Below, one piece after another: positions 35,000 through 45,599 of a stretch of 64,000 nucleotides of DNA (its first letter is position 1; the number at the start of each line of letters is the position of its first letter). The position numbers were made by a program, and so were the translations under genes. The DNA is from Cyathus striatus (lineage: Eukaryota; Basidiomycota; Agaricomycetes; Agaricales; Nidulariaceae), in NCBI GenBank assembly GCA_025738555.1, contig JAOVFP010000007.1, positions 1,488,001 to 1,552,000 of the forward strand, in the 5' to 3' direction. The notes under the pieces are model-generated. The model was not told where the DNA came from. It did not search any database and worked only from the letters and a program-made list of their open reading frames with translations.

Positions 35000-35330
35000 G
35001 CTTTTGCAAGAAGAACAATACTCAATTGATGGAGGGACTTAACACAGTAAAGGTCAATGAATTTGGAAAACCAATATGATCCAAACCATTTCTGTCAGCA
35101 AGATCTTCAAAGCACAAGCCTTCTTTACATACTTCAACCAAGACTACCATTGAGGGTGTACCAGGAAACATTGAAGATGATGGTGAAGTCAACAATGACT
35201 TTCTTCCTGATTTGCTCATGGATTCAGAGGATGGTTCTGATGATGAGGGTGAAGATGAGGTGAATGATAGTGATGATGATGATGATGATGATAATGAAAT
35301 GATTAGCAATAAAGAGGTTCATTTTTTTTA
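35000..35330 (+). other. Acidic coding-like remnant
   Basis: A plus-strand reading gives TKTTIEGVPGNIEDDGEVNN and a DE-rich run ending in seven or more aspartates from a GAT repeat (35255-35292). It resembles acidic tails of transposases and may be the far end of the relic that starts at 32160, separated by the TIR element. The solo LTR at 35360 interrupts it. Confidence 0.35.
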
Positions 35331-35359
35331 ATTCGATTTGTTCTGTAATTTATGATTTA

Positions 35360-36016
35360 TGTTATGTACCGATTCCCTTCCTACTGGGAAACGAATGCGA
35401 AGACACCTGGAGGGTGTGGGAGAACTGTAACAGAAACCTGAAGTGAGTACGGGTATAAAGACATAGAGCGGGAGTGTGGAAAAGACTGTGCTACCTGGAT
35501 ATCCCCAGGGAATGGTTCATACTTCGAGGAAGACGATATAAGACAAAGGAAAATGTTCCAGAGTATAAGACTAGGCTTTGCCACTACACTAGGTAGCAGG
35601 AGAGAAACCTGAAGGAAAACCCAGAGCGGGTTTCGGAACTTAGAAGTAGGAAGAAGTGTATGAGATTGATATGAATACTGAAGACTACTTATACTAAGTA
35701 GGAACCTGTAGGTACAAATGTAGAAGTATAATACTAAGTAGAAGTCAAAGGAGTAAGTAGGAAATGAAGTCACGTATATGTGAGAATGGAAGAGAGGAGT
35801 AATATAATGATGACACGGTGAGGCTGTCATAAGAGAAACTACATATCCAGGATACCCAATAGAAAACCCGACGGGTTCCAGGTATGTTCCCGGGCAGGAA
35901 CATCAGGAAGTGTAAACCCGTGGCAAGTATATTCTGGGAACAGACTGGGTGTATTGGAAGGTCACATGGGAATGTTAAGTAACATCAGCACGATGTATCC
36001 AGACATGGATATAACA
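35360..36016. mobile_element. Solo LTR (657 bp) with 5-bp target duplication
   Basis: Begins TGTTAT and ends ATAACA, the inverted hexamer typical of LTR borders. The 5-bp duplication ATTTA flanks it (35355-35359, 36017-36021). There is no internal retrotransposon domain on either side, so this is a solo LTR left by recombination between two LTRs. Group (Copia or Gypsy) cannot be told from the LTR alone. Confidence 0.85.
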
Positions 36017-36063
36017 ATTTATTATTTTGAATATATGTAGCTTGCAAATTTACTTCCCACAAA

Positions 36064-36560
36064 AATGGTTCAAAAGGCAGCAAAGCAAAAACGTGCACAG
36101 TCAATCACTGGCTCTCTGAGTTCAAACCAGCCCCATCATCCTGCCCCCAAAAAGGGTTGCCATGTTTCTTTTGAGGGAACTGAATCTAGTGTGAGTTTAC
36201 CAGCTAATATGTCATCTGGATGAAGCCAATCCATATGTATCTTTATTCTCTATTAATTTCGGTATTAATGTTGATTTTTTTGCAGGGAAAGACAAACCCA
36301 ATATACTGTTTTTTTGAAGATGTCAACATCAGTCTGAAGGGTGAACAAGACCCTGATGATAATTATTACAAGTGCTACCATAGTAACAGACAGGTATTCA
36401 AGATCACACTGAAGATGAAACATAGCTCACATGGTATGCCCACTAGTTTTGCTTCTTACCCATATTCTGATATTATCCATCAGCCCTTATTGCACATTTG
36501 GAAAAATGATTTCCACTCATGCACTGTCTATACTTGGCCTTGAAAGTACAACCTGGCCCT
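36064..36560 (+). pseudogene. hAT BED-domain relic
   Basis: A basic N-terminus (MVQKAAKQKRAQSITGSLSS) is followed by an in-frame TGA (SSG-stop-SQS) and an intron-like gap ending TTTTTTTGCAG near 36285. Then comes NPIYCFFEDVNISLKGEQ and DNYYKCYHSNRQVFKITLKM, the BED-like opening of Agaricomycete hAT transposases (PIY-FFE, Y-C-H-x-N). After 36544 the sequence is stopped. The C-run terminus at 36643 lies directly downstream, so the relic was probably truncated by that insertion. Confidence 0.65.
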
Positions 36561-36642
36561 CCAGCTGAAGAGGTAAAGCTTGTTTCTGCTGGAAAGGTCT
36601 CACTGGATTCGATAGGTGGATTAAAGTATCTCACAAAGTTCA

Positions 36643-36810
36643 GTAATTTACACTCCCCCAAGAGGTCTGTATAGATACCATACAGAATTTATATAGTGGC
36701 TATTTTTATTATTATAGGTGATAATTCTGTGCACATTCCATACATATTCTGCATGATTTCTGTGTGGATTTATGCAGAATCTGTAAGATCTGTTTAATAC
36801 CTTAATTTTC
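36643..36810. repeat. C-run transposon terminus with TCTGTATRGA subterminal repeats
   Basis: Begins CAGTAATTTACACTCCCCCA followed by AGAGGTCTGTATAGAT. Units such as TTCTGTGCACATTCC, TTCTGTGTGGATT and GCAGAATCTGTAAGATCTG follow. It sits 100 bp from the stop codon of the KDZ gene, so it is probably that element's 3' end. The counterpart may be the TCTGTACGGA cluster at 42925-43040. Confidence 0.6.
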
Positions 36811-36904
36811 CTGTTTAAAATCTCAATGAACACTACAAAAACTGTTAATTCATAATCATTTCTACCTACAGTTGGCTAAAATGTAAAACTATGTATGTAT
36901 TTTT

Positions 36905-39900
36905 TTAAAGAACAATATCATCAGCTGGAAAACTATCATCATCATCATCATCATCTACTACATCACCTTGCACTTCAATATCAGTAGCTTCCTGTCTCTT
37001 TCTTTTTTCCTGCCTTTGTATAACATGTTTGCTATGATAAAATAACATGGCATGCAGAAACCAATCAAAGTTATGTGGTGCCATTTTTTTTAAAATGGAT
37101 TCAAAGCCACCAAGCCAAGCATTGAGCTGTTCACATGCCTATTATTAAGAAGTAGTTATTAAAACATTTTATATCATTATTATATATGCTCTTACCTGTG
37201 TATTAAAAGCTCTTTTCAAATATGGATGTCCATTCTTATCAAAGTCAGTAATCACCAGATTTGGAGCTGATCCATCTAATGGTGCAGGATTACAAAATAT
37301 TCTGCAAAGATAATCTGAAACTCTGTGTCCTGTGTAATGATAGCTGTCCACACTAAACCTTGTAGTTTTTTTCCATGTATTCCACTGCTCTCTTCAATCT
37401 TCATGAAGAAGATATCTTAGAACCAAGCATGCCTTATCAATACATACATAATCTGGTCTAGATTCTTCAGTAGGGAATACCTCTTCAAGGAACTTCATAA
37501 TATTGTATGGTGATTCAGCATCCTCAAATTTTGTCCAGGCAATAACCACTCCACAAGGTGCACATATTGTTTCAACACAGTAGTATTTGCCTGGAGTAAA
37601 GTAGTTTTTTATTTTTCTATTTGCTGATTGTTGTGGTTCATCATGTGGCTGAGAATTTCTTGGTCTAACTGTACTCCATTCATTCTGTTCTCCTGGGCGG
37701 TGAAGCATTCTCCTTACACCAGCTTGATAAGAATGACGAGTTGATTGAAATCTTGTCCACTCAGCTTGGTGATCATTACAAGCCTGTGTACCTTGCTCTT
37801 TCATATTAGTGCAACCTTGAATACGACAGCATGCACCATAAAAGGCTTCATGTACTTCACAAAAAACACCTCCACGTGCATTATGCAACTCACTTGTACA
37901 CCCTTCAAATGCACAGTGTGTTGGGCCCATTATAATACCATCCAGCACCACCATTTTTACAGGTGCATACTCATTCTCATTTATTGTAGAATCATTATTT
38001 TCCATATCTGCTACTGCTGCTTGTACATTTACAGAATTCATATCTTCCTGGGTACTTTCTGATTGTACAAGATCAGGAACTGATCTGTTTTCATCAATTC
38101 CTACCACACCAGCAGAGTCAACTTCTGATGTCACATTAGATCTGTCTTGGTAGACATGTGTACACTCAGCACAAGTGTGCTTATCAGCAGATCGAATGAT
38201 TCCATTATCACCAAGTAAAGAATAAGCTTCACGTGTAAGATTATCAATTGAAAGACCATCTTCAACTTCAAAATTTATGCCTTGTGCAGCAGCTAAGGCT
38301 CTAACAGTTTCTTGAATGAATGCCTGCCAAATATGTCTGTGGGTGATGCTTTGTTCATCAGAAAAGCTATTATTCCAAAATTGAGTGTAAGCAGCAGCTG
38401 ATGCATGAAAGCTATAGATTGCATTGACAGCTGCATTTGAAAATATTCTGTCCACCCACAGTGACTGTCCCACTTTAACATACTTTGCAGAATTGAGGTA
38501 AACTCAAGTACTTTTTTTATTAGGAATTGAAACTTTCTCTCTATCAGCTGAGTATTGTGTTTTACATTTATTGCAGATTCCTGTAGTCTTTTCATATCCC
38601 CATGCTTCCATGTCAGATGGAGCATCATCTTTTCCCTCCATCCATTTCATTAAATGAGGATAATTTGATAGCTTTGTAAAAAGCTTTGAGTGGTTGGACT
38701 GAAAGTATGAATAGGACAGGAAAATATCAACAATTTCCTTCTTTCTTAGTGCTTTTCCTTGCCATTGGTTGTTCCTTGCCATTGAGTTATATATATCAAG
38801 ATACTTAAGAGCCAGCAAGTACTTCTTATATTGGCCTCTAATTCCATCCTCAAAAGTGCAGCTAAGTTCATCTGCACTGACACCAAGACGAGCAGCAATT
38901 ACTTGAGGCTCAGCAGCAGCTTCTGTTACAGCAGATGGAGCCATTGATACAGATCGATTGTGAGTAGAAAGAGACACAGAGCGAGACTGAACTGCAATTA
39001 GTGTTGACTCTTCTTGACCTGAAGGACGAAAAGAAGACTATTTGTATAGTTGAGTTTGGAGCTGTAAAGATATATAAAAATAACACTTACACATAATACA
39101 TGTATAACATAATTTCCTTGCTGAATCCATGTAAATTCATCATTTTCCTCAATGGCACATTCAAAGTTACCCAAAAGACACCAATGTGGGCTGTCATTAT
39201 CAACAATATAAAACCACTGATTAGAATCAGCAATAGGATTATATTTCTTTGCTAGTCCTTTCATAACAGGTTCCATTGAGTTTACTGAAATAGGGATCTT
39301 AATAAAAGTTATTGAGTTCATGTTTATAACTTTCAAATCTGTTGGATCTAGCTTTGAAATGTAAAGGTATATAATTCCTTTGACATGTTCTAGATATGTT
39401 GACTGCTTCTCAATTTCAAGAAAGTCAGCACTGTTATAGACATTACCCTGTGCATGATGGCGCATAAATCCACCTAAATAGCTTGTTATTTTTTATTATA
39501 TATTAGAGAAATAAGATACTTACCAGTTACACGAGAGGATCCTTGTAGATTGTAAGTCTCTTTCTTTGGTGGAGATGCCATGTGAACATCACTTATATAG
39601 TTATCTGTATTTTATGCTCACTTAGACTTTCAATATTGAGCACATCCTTCTGAGTATCCTTACTGGTCTGATTACCAGTATTCTCACTGCTCTTGTTGTG
39701 AGCATCCTTGCTGGTCTGGTCACCAGTATCCTCATTGCTCTTGTTGAGGGTATCTTTGCTGGTCTGGTGACCAGTATCCTTATTGCTCTTGTTGTGAGTA
39801 TCTTTGCTGGTCTGATTACCAGTATCCTCATTGCTCTTGTTGCGAGTATCTTTGCTAGTCTGATTACCAGTATTCTCACTGCTCTTGTTGTGAGCATCCT

Positions 39901-40636
39901 TGCTGGTCTGGTCACCAGTATCCTCATTGCTCTTGTTGCGAGTATCTTTGCTAGTCTGATTACCAGTATCCTCACTTTCTTTGTTGTGAGTGTCCTTACT
40001 GGTCTGGTTACCAGTATCCTCATTGCTCTTGTTGTGCTTAGAGCTAACTTCTTCAATTTCACTGCCACTATCATCAGAGGGATTATTACTGGCATTTTCA
40101 CCAGCACTAGTATCTTCATTTGCATTCTCACTTTCTGTACTTTCATTATCAAGTACCTCAGAGCGACGGATACGACCACTAGTAGCAACTGGAGCCTGGC
40201 TAGCAGAAAGCAAACTCACAACCGCATTGCAAATTCGCTTAGGAGGGGCAACAGAGGTGCCATCATCAACAATATTTTGTTCAGCCCTTGTCAACTTAAC
40301 TGGTGAGCTGGCACTAGCATCTTCAGCAATACACTGTGTTGCAGATTTACTGAAAAGAAAATTTAAAATGATTAAAATGCGATTTTATAAATGAATTATT
40401 ACATACCGTCCTCTTCCCTTCTTTCCTTTCCTCTTCTTAGCACTGTTTCCCTCAGATTCTTCTTCTACAGTACTCTCCTTTTTGCCCTTCTTTTTAGCAG
40501 GTTGAGTAGTACCTTCAGTGGAAGAGACAGTGCGCTTGCGAGTATTTGAAGGTTCTGGTGGATTGTCAGTATTGCCACTGGTTGTAGTGGCATTAATGTT
40601 GGTGGATTTGTTCCTAGTAGATCTGTGAGGAGGCAT
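36905..40636 (-). pseudogene. KDZ-superfamily transposase, five exons, three lesions
   Basis: Exons on minus: 40636-40407, 40349-39524, 39473-39093, 39018-37196, 37138-36905; introns 50-74 nt. About 1,164 codons. Order: Lys/Ser-rich N-terminus; eight 16-residue repeats; GFMRHHAQGNVYNSADFLEI; a CxC5-like cluster (GICNKCK, TCAECTHVY); the first catalytic D in VVLDGIIMGPTHCAFEGC; a CxC6-like cysteine cluster (GVFCEVHEAFYGACCRIQGC); the second D in PDYVCIDKACLVLR; the E in ACEQLNAWLGGF; and an aspartate-run tail. KDZ elements are large cut-and-paste transposons expanded in Agaricomycetes. Lesions: in-frame TGA at 38504-38506 and 37391-37393, and one missing base in a homopolymer at 39610-39613. 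Exon phases close perfectly if that base is counted. Very recently inactivated. Confidence 0.9.
39653..40036 (-). repeat. In-frame 48-bp tandem repeat, eight copies
   Basis: Inside exon 2 of the KDZ gene, eight copies encode variants of HNKSNEDTGNQTSKDT, a polar, threonine/asparagine-rich 16-residue unit. Copies alternate between subtypes (RNKSNEDTG, HNKSSENTG), showing block duplication of two to four units. It is likely a flexible linker that can vary in copy number. Confidence 0.9.
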
Positions 40637-40639
40637 AGT

Positions 40640-41190
40640 ATGTTGTAGTGAGTTGTGATAAGCTCTGATCTGAGTGGATGTGGGTGGATGAGTGGTGATG
40701 ATAGTGGTAGGGGAGGGAAAGAGGAATGAGGCATGTGGAGATTTAAAGGCAATAGAATGTTCACACCATTTATTTTTATTCCTGAGTATGTGACATCATG
40801 ATTTCACAGCTAATCTATAAATAGTATAAGGGAAAGTTTACTGTGTGCAATCGCGAAATACATTTGAATGTGAGATCTGATCTCAAAATACATTTCAATG
40901 TGAGATCGCCTTCTGGTAATCTATTCATACATGACAGCATATGCAATAACAAACATGCTGTAATGTGCATGAGATCGATTTATTTAAGTAGTTTCTGTCA
41001 TTCTCACTGTAGCACACACATCTCACTAATTATTATAAATTTATGTATTGTTCTAGTATTTACGGTACATGATTTCTACTCTAATTAGTAATGTAGTCTA
41101 CTGTATAATAATTACAGGCAACGATAGGTAAAGGAAGTGCTGAAGGGGGGGCAACGATGTGTGTATGCGGGCGGCAGCACACAATAAGGG
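40640..41190. other. Upstream region of the KDZ gene
   Basis: No gene is seen. A pyrimidine/purine-skewed tract next to the start codon (40640-40740) and AT-rich DNA follow. It probably holds the KDZ promoter, but I cannot point to a specific motif. Confidence 0.35.
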
Positions 41191-41194
41191 GAGA

Positions 41195-41640
41195 GGGCGT
41201 CGAAGGGGGGGGGGGGCGACAACGGGGTACACGGACGGTGGCGAGATCGCGATGTGGTGTGAAATGGCGACACCGTCGTGTCATCTCTCCTCGCCGTCCT
41301 CTCCCCTCGCTGTCCTCTCCCCTCGCTGTCCTCTCCCCTCGCTGTCCTCTCCCCGCTCTCTCTTCCTCTCCCGTCCTCTCCCGTTGCTCTCCCCTCCTCT
41401 CGCTCTCCCTTTCCCTTGCTCTCCCTTTCCCTTGCTCTCCCTTTCCCTTGCTCTCCCTTTCCCTTGCTCTCCCTTTCCCTTGCTCTCCCTTTCCCTTGCT
41501 CTCTCTTTCCCTTGCTGTCCCCTCCCCACGCTATCCCCTCCCCACGCTATCCCCTCCCCACGCTATCCCTTCCCCTCACTATCCCCTCCTCTCCACTCGC
41601 TATCCCCTTCCCTTCCTTCACTCTCCCCTCTCCTCCCCGA
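41195..41640 (+). repeat. Pyrimidine-rich tandem repeats
   Basis: After a run of eleven Gs comes a nearly pure pyrimidine strand. Blocks are CCTCGCTGTCCTCTCC (several copies, 41290-41350), a 16-bp unit CTCTCCCTTTCCCTTG (about seven copies, 41405-41515) and CCACGCTATCCCCTCC (41525-41570). All six frames are long and open only because stops are excluded by composition; I see no gene. The strand bias flips to purine-rich at about 41640. Confidence 0.8.
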
Positions 41641-41679
41641 GGAGGCGGAGGAGGGGGGGATGACGCTCTTCCTCGTCAC

Positions 41680-42370
41680 TTGCGAGACAAGGAGGGCAGG
41701 GGAAGAGGAGGAGGAGGGGGAACGGCACCTCGTCGTTTGCATGATGAGGTGCAGGGGAGGAGAGGAGATGCACCTCGTCGCTTGCCAGACGAGGTGCAGG
41801 GCGGAGAAGAGAGAAGACACACCTCGTCACTTGCCAGATGAGGTGGAGGGGGAAGGCGGAACGGCACCTCGTCGTTTGCGAGACGAGGTGCAGGGTGGAG
41901 GTAGAGAGACGCACCTCGTCACTTGCCAGACGAGGTGGAGGGGGAAGGCGGAATGGCACCTCGTTGTTTGCCTGACGAGGTGCAGGGGAGGGGAGGAGGA
42001 ACGGCACCTCATCGTTTGCGAGACGAGGTGCAGGGCGGAGGTAGAGAGACGCACCTCGTCACTTGCCAGACGAGGTGGAGGGGGAAGGCGGAACAGCACC
42101 TCGTCGTTTGCCTGACGAGGTGCAGGGGAGGAGAGGAGACGCACCTCGTCGCTTGCCAGACGAGGTGCAGGGGGCAGGCGCGGAACAGCACCTCGTCGTT
42201 TGCAAGACGAGGTGCGGGGGTGGGGAGGAGACATAACACCTCGTCACTTGCGAGACGAGGTGGAGGGGCAAGGTGCAGAACAGCACCTCGTCGCTTGCCA
42301 GACGAGGTGCGAGAATGGGGAGGAGACGTAACACCTCGTCACTTGCGAGACGAGGTGGAGAGGGAAGGCG
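41680..42370 (+). repeat. Palindromic minisatellite array I (CACCTCGTC hairpins)
   Basis: About fourteen copies of a hairpin unit, CACCTCGTC-[RY]TTGC-NAGACGAGGTG, recur every 45-52 bp, separated by purine-rich spacers (GGAGGGGGAAGGCGGAA). Each has a 9-bp stem and a loop of about eight bases. Spacers alternate between two types, so the higher-order unit is about 95-145 bp. Open frames across it are compositional. Confidence 0.9.
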
Positions 42371-42379
42371 CGGGGGACG

Positions 42380-42805
42380 GCATTGGCAAGTTAGTAAGAG
42401 AAAAGCAATTAGACATAGAGAAATAATGAATATAGAACGTACCCGTTATAACTAACCCCAGCCAGATCTGATGTGGCAGTACCCCAAGACCCAGCGAGCG
42501 AGACGACGGCAAACGTTGATGAGCAGCTGCATTGATGGCAGCGTTGATCGAAGCGAAGAGCGTGAGGCGTGTTGACGAAAGAGGGGACCTGTGCCTGATC
42601 GAAGCGATGAGCGAGGGTGAAGAGCGGAAGAGGGGGCCCGAGTAGTGGGAATGGAGGGCGACAATGGTGAGGGTGGAGAGTGACGACGGTGAGAAGGGCT
42701 GTATCGACAGTGGGAAGCACAGCGGTGACGCGTCACCGGCACCAGTTACCGGTCACCGACGGCCGGTGACAGCGATGACATGTGACATAGCCAGCGGTTA
42801 TGTCT
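42380..42805. other. GC-rich spacer, no gene seen
   Basis: Contains CpG-rich sequence and a GGTGACGCGTCACC palindrome followed by repeats of ACCGGTCACCGACGGCCGGT around 42720-42770. No protein-like frame. Confidence 0.4.
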
Positions 42806-42809
42806 AAAG

Positions 42810-42892
42810 GCCGTGTTGGCTCAGCTGGTTTAGCGCGCCATATGTTTGCTGACAAAGCAATGGGAAGCTAAGGGTTCAATTCACGCTATGGT
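42810..42892 (+). tRNA. tRNA-like sequence (degenerate; SINE-type pol III promoter possible)
   Basis: A perfect A-box match TGGCTCAGCTG (42817-42827) and a near B-box GGTTCAATTC (42873-42882) are spaced as in a tRNA. The outer stem can form with wobble pairs (GCCGTG at 42810 with TATGGT at 42887). The T stem pairs poorly and no clean anticodon loop is seen. A relic or a tRNA-derived repeat is more likely than a working gene. Confidence 0.4.
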
Positions 42893-42924
42893 ATGTTATT
42901 TTACTAAGTACATATTATAATTAC

Positions 42925-43100
42925 AGATTACATAAGAGGTCTGTACGGATTCCGTGTAAGTCTTTGTTACGGAGTTCTGCGTATTCCGTACGGAATTTAC
43001 CAGTCCGTACAGATTCCGTAAGGAATCCGTGCGGAATAATTACTAATTTAAAGTGAAGTCCCAGCTAATTTACTAATTACAGAATTTGCATGGATTCCAT
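42925..43100. repeat. TCTGTACGGATTCCG subterminal-type repeats
   Basis: Palindromic units such as GTCTGTACGGATTCCG, TTCCGTACGGAATT and CCGTACAGATTCCGTAAGGA follow AAGAGGTCTGTA, the same hexamer context as at 36660. This may be the 5' subterminal zone of the KDZ element, by analogy with 21842-21975. No C run is present here. Confidence 0.5.
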
Positions 43101-43109
43101 ACAGAACAC

Positions 43110-43560
43110 ATGGCTCAGTGTAAAGAGCTCAATTTTTCTTACCTTTACCCTTACTGATCTGATCTTCTGTGTGCTTTTTGTCAGGCTTGAAAGATGTGAT
43201 ATTAATATCACCTACCATCACTGTGATCTGATTCATTTTCATAACTTGCACCTGGTCCATCACTTGAACTTTCAGTATTCTCTGAAATATAACTTGTGTT
43301 AGTAAATATATATGTTAGCTATCAACTCATATCCATCAGATTCCTGTTCTTCTTCAACTGTAGACAATATAAATATTTAGATACACATTTTATGCATGTA
43401 AATGAATATTTCTTTCCTCCAGCACCCTTTCAGCACTAAGTATTATTAGTACATAAATATTGTATAAATATATGTAATACGTACGCAGTAAGGTCAGGTA
43501 CACCCTCTTCATCTGCAGCAGCATCCTCAGCTCTTTTCATTTCCGAAGTTTTTCTAAAAA
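43110..43560 (-). pseudogene. Acidic exon fragments of an unidentified gene
   Basis: Minus-strand pieces read like protein and are separated by intron-like AT-rich gaps: TSEMKRAEDAAADEEGVPDL (43495-43550), VEEEQESDGYEL (about 43330-43365), ENTESSSDGPGASYENESDH (about 43215-43285) and PDKKHTEDQISKGK (about 43140-43185). Donor-like GTAGGTG and GTAAG motifs follow some. The acidic/serine composition resembles N-termini of transposases. It lies between the two hairpin arrays. The family is unknown. Confidence 0.35.
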
Positions 43561-43779
43561 AGCATTAGTAAGGCAGTAAAAGAAAGTAAGATAAATATAT
43601 ATTACATTTGATTGGCTACAGTACATGATTATGTAAACTATTTTAGGCAAAACACAGCATTTTGCCCTCGGCCTGTTGGCATGAGAAGAGAATGAGTGAG
43701 GGAGAGAAGGAAGGGGGGAGAGGATGACAGGGGGATGAAGGATGTGGGAGGGGGGGATGGAGAGGAGGGGGACGTGTGC

Positions 43780-44960
43780 ACACACACACTCGTCACTTGC
43801 CAGATGAGGTGGGGGACAGGACGACGGGGGGACAGACAGCGTGGGAGGAGGTGGAGAGGAGGTGCCAGACAAGGCGGGGGAGAGGACAATGGAGGGATGG
43901 TGGATGTGGGCACACTCGTCCTGGCAAGTGACGAGAAGGGGGGATGCACACACATACACATGCTCGTCACTTGCCAGACGAGGTGGGAGAGACAACGACG
44001 AGGGGACGGAGGACATGTGAGGTGGAGAGGGGGATGTGCGTGGGATGCATGCATGCTCATCACTTGCTAGACGAGGTGGGGGAGAGGACGAAGGGGGGAG
44101 AGGATGACAGGAGACGAAGGACATTCAAGGTAGAGAGGAGGGGGGTGTGTGCACACTCATCCTGGCAAGCGACAAGGAGGGGGGATGCACGCACACTCAT
44201 CACTTGCTAGACGAGGTGGGGGAGAGGACGACAGGGGGAGAGGGTGACGGGAGGAGAGGATGATGGGGGGAAAGGACGACGGGGGATGGAGGACGTTCGA
44301 GGTAGAGAGGAGGGGGGCGTGTGCATGCTTGTCCTGGCAGGCGACAAGGAGGGGGGATGCACACACACTTGTCACTTGCTAGACAAGGTGGGGGAGAGGA
44401 CGACAAGGGGATGAGGGATGGAGGATGTGTGAGTGGAGAGTGAGACGAGGCAGGGGAGGAGGGGAGGACGGCACACTCGTCCTTGTCATTTACGGGATGA
44501 GGAGGCAGGGGGGGAGGGGGAGACACAGTGCTGCCATCACTCTCGTCATTTGTGAGATGAGGCAGGGGAAGGGGGGGAGACGACACCCTCCTCCTCATCA
44601 TTTGCCAGATGAGGAGAAGGGGGGATGCACACTTGTCTCCTCACTTGTGAGACGAGGAGGTGTGGGAGGAGGGGAGATGCACACTTGTTCTTGTCACTTG
44701 CCAGATGAGGAGGGGGGGGACACACACTCATCTCATCACTTGCCAGACGAGGAGGAGGGGGGACACACGCTCGTCTCGTCACTTGCCAGACAAGGAGGTG
44801 TGAGAGTAGGGGAGAGATGCACACTCATCCTCATCAATTGCAAGACGAGGAGGTGTGGGAGGAGCGGGGAGACGCACACTCGTTCTCATCACTTGCCAGA
44901 TGAGGAGGCATAGGAGGAGGGGGGAGATATACACTTGTCCTCATCATTTGCAAGACAAGG
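43780..44960 (+). repeat. Palindromic minisatellite array II (ACTCGTC hairpins)
   Basis: Around twenty units of the type CACTCGTCACTTGCCAGACG with AGGTGGG or AGGAGG following, plus half units (CACACTCATCCTGGCAAGCG), are spread over 1.2 kb in a purine-rich, G-rich strand (GGGGGGA spacers). The stem is CTCGTC/GACGAG. The unit is clearly related to array I but the outer CAC/GTG bases and spacers have changed. No gene. Confidence 0.88.
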
Positions 44961-44999
44961 TGGCAGTGGAGGAGGGTGAGCCTAGACGAGAAGGAGGGA

Positions 45000-45430
45000 G
45001 GGAGTGAGATGGAAGAGGGAAAAGAAGAGTATATACTCACCTTTAGTCATGTATTCACTCACACACACACCCTTCCCACCATGGTGCCTGTGCCATAACT
45101 GTGTGTTATCAATCTTCATCTTGAAGAAGATCAATTTGTCACCTGCTGAAAATGATTGGTGGGGTGACAATGTGGGAGTAGGGCTTGAGGTGAAGATGTT
45201 GAAGTAGGTCATGGGGTGACAATGTGGGAAGGGGGCTTGGGGCGACAATGTGGGAGGGGGCTTGAGGCGACAACGTGAGAAGGAGGCATGAAGTGACAAT
45301 GTGAGCAATGCACTGACATGGGAGGGTGAGGCATTATGTGGAAGAAAAAAGAAAAACATGATGGGAAAAATGACATACCATTTAAGGAAAGTGACATATA
45401 CAGTGATTATGTACCATACTGTCTCTAGAA
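45000..45430. other. No gene; short repeats
   Basis: Contains an (AC)n tract at 45060 and a repeated TGGGGTGACAATGTGGGA unit between 45160 and 45310. No protein-like frame. Confidence 0.45.
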
Positions 45431-45439
45431 AATGTAAGA

Positions 45440-45513
45440 CTGTTTGGTGTATCGGTATAGTGTACATTCAAGTTACTTATGTGTTCGAAGAGGGTTCGAT
45501 TCCAGCTTGTTGC
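45440..45513 (+). tRNA. tRNA-like fragment with perfect B box
   Basis: GGTTCGATTCC at 45493-45503 is an exact B box. TGGTGTATCGG at 45445 is one base from an A box and the spacing is tRNA-like. Stems pair poorly. It is probably a degenerate tRNA-derived sequence. Confidence 0.28.
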
Positions 45514-45599
45514 ATATTTTTACTATAAATTAATATAAGGTAACTAATACTAATAACAAGTAACTAGTAATACTAATACTAATGGTGGCTAATAGAGTG

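Noticed and set aside
36905..40636. Idea that in-frame TGA codons encode tryptophan (alternative genetic code)
   Set aside because: The intact Harbinger and mariner genes use TGG and terminate normally, and TAG and TAA also interrupt other relics. Mutation is the simpler explanation.
41680..42370. Resemblance of the regular palindromic array to a CRISPR
   Set aside because: Units are contiguous minisatellite variants with repetitive spacers in a fungal, intron-containing context. No cas genes are present, and the spacers are not unique.
41157..42426. Long overlapping open frames on both strands (up to 318 codons)
   Set aside because: They arise from purine/pyrimidine-biased tandem repeats that exclude stop codons. 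The predicted proteins are low-complexity and change with the repeat unit.
43537..44913. Several long open frames rich in P, S, H or G, R
   Set aside because: Compositional frames across hairpin array II, open on both strands at once.
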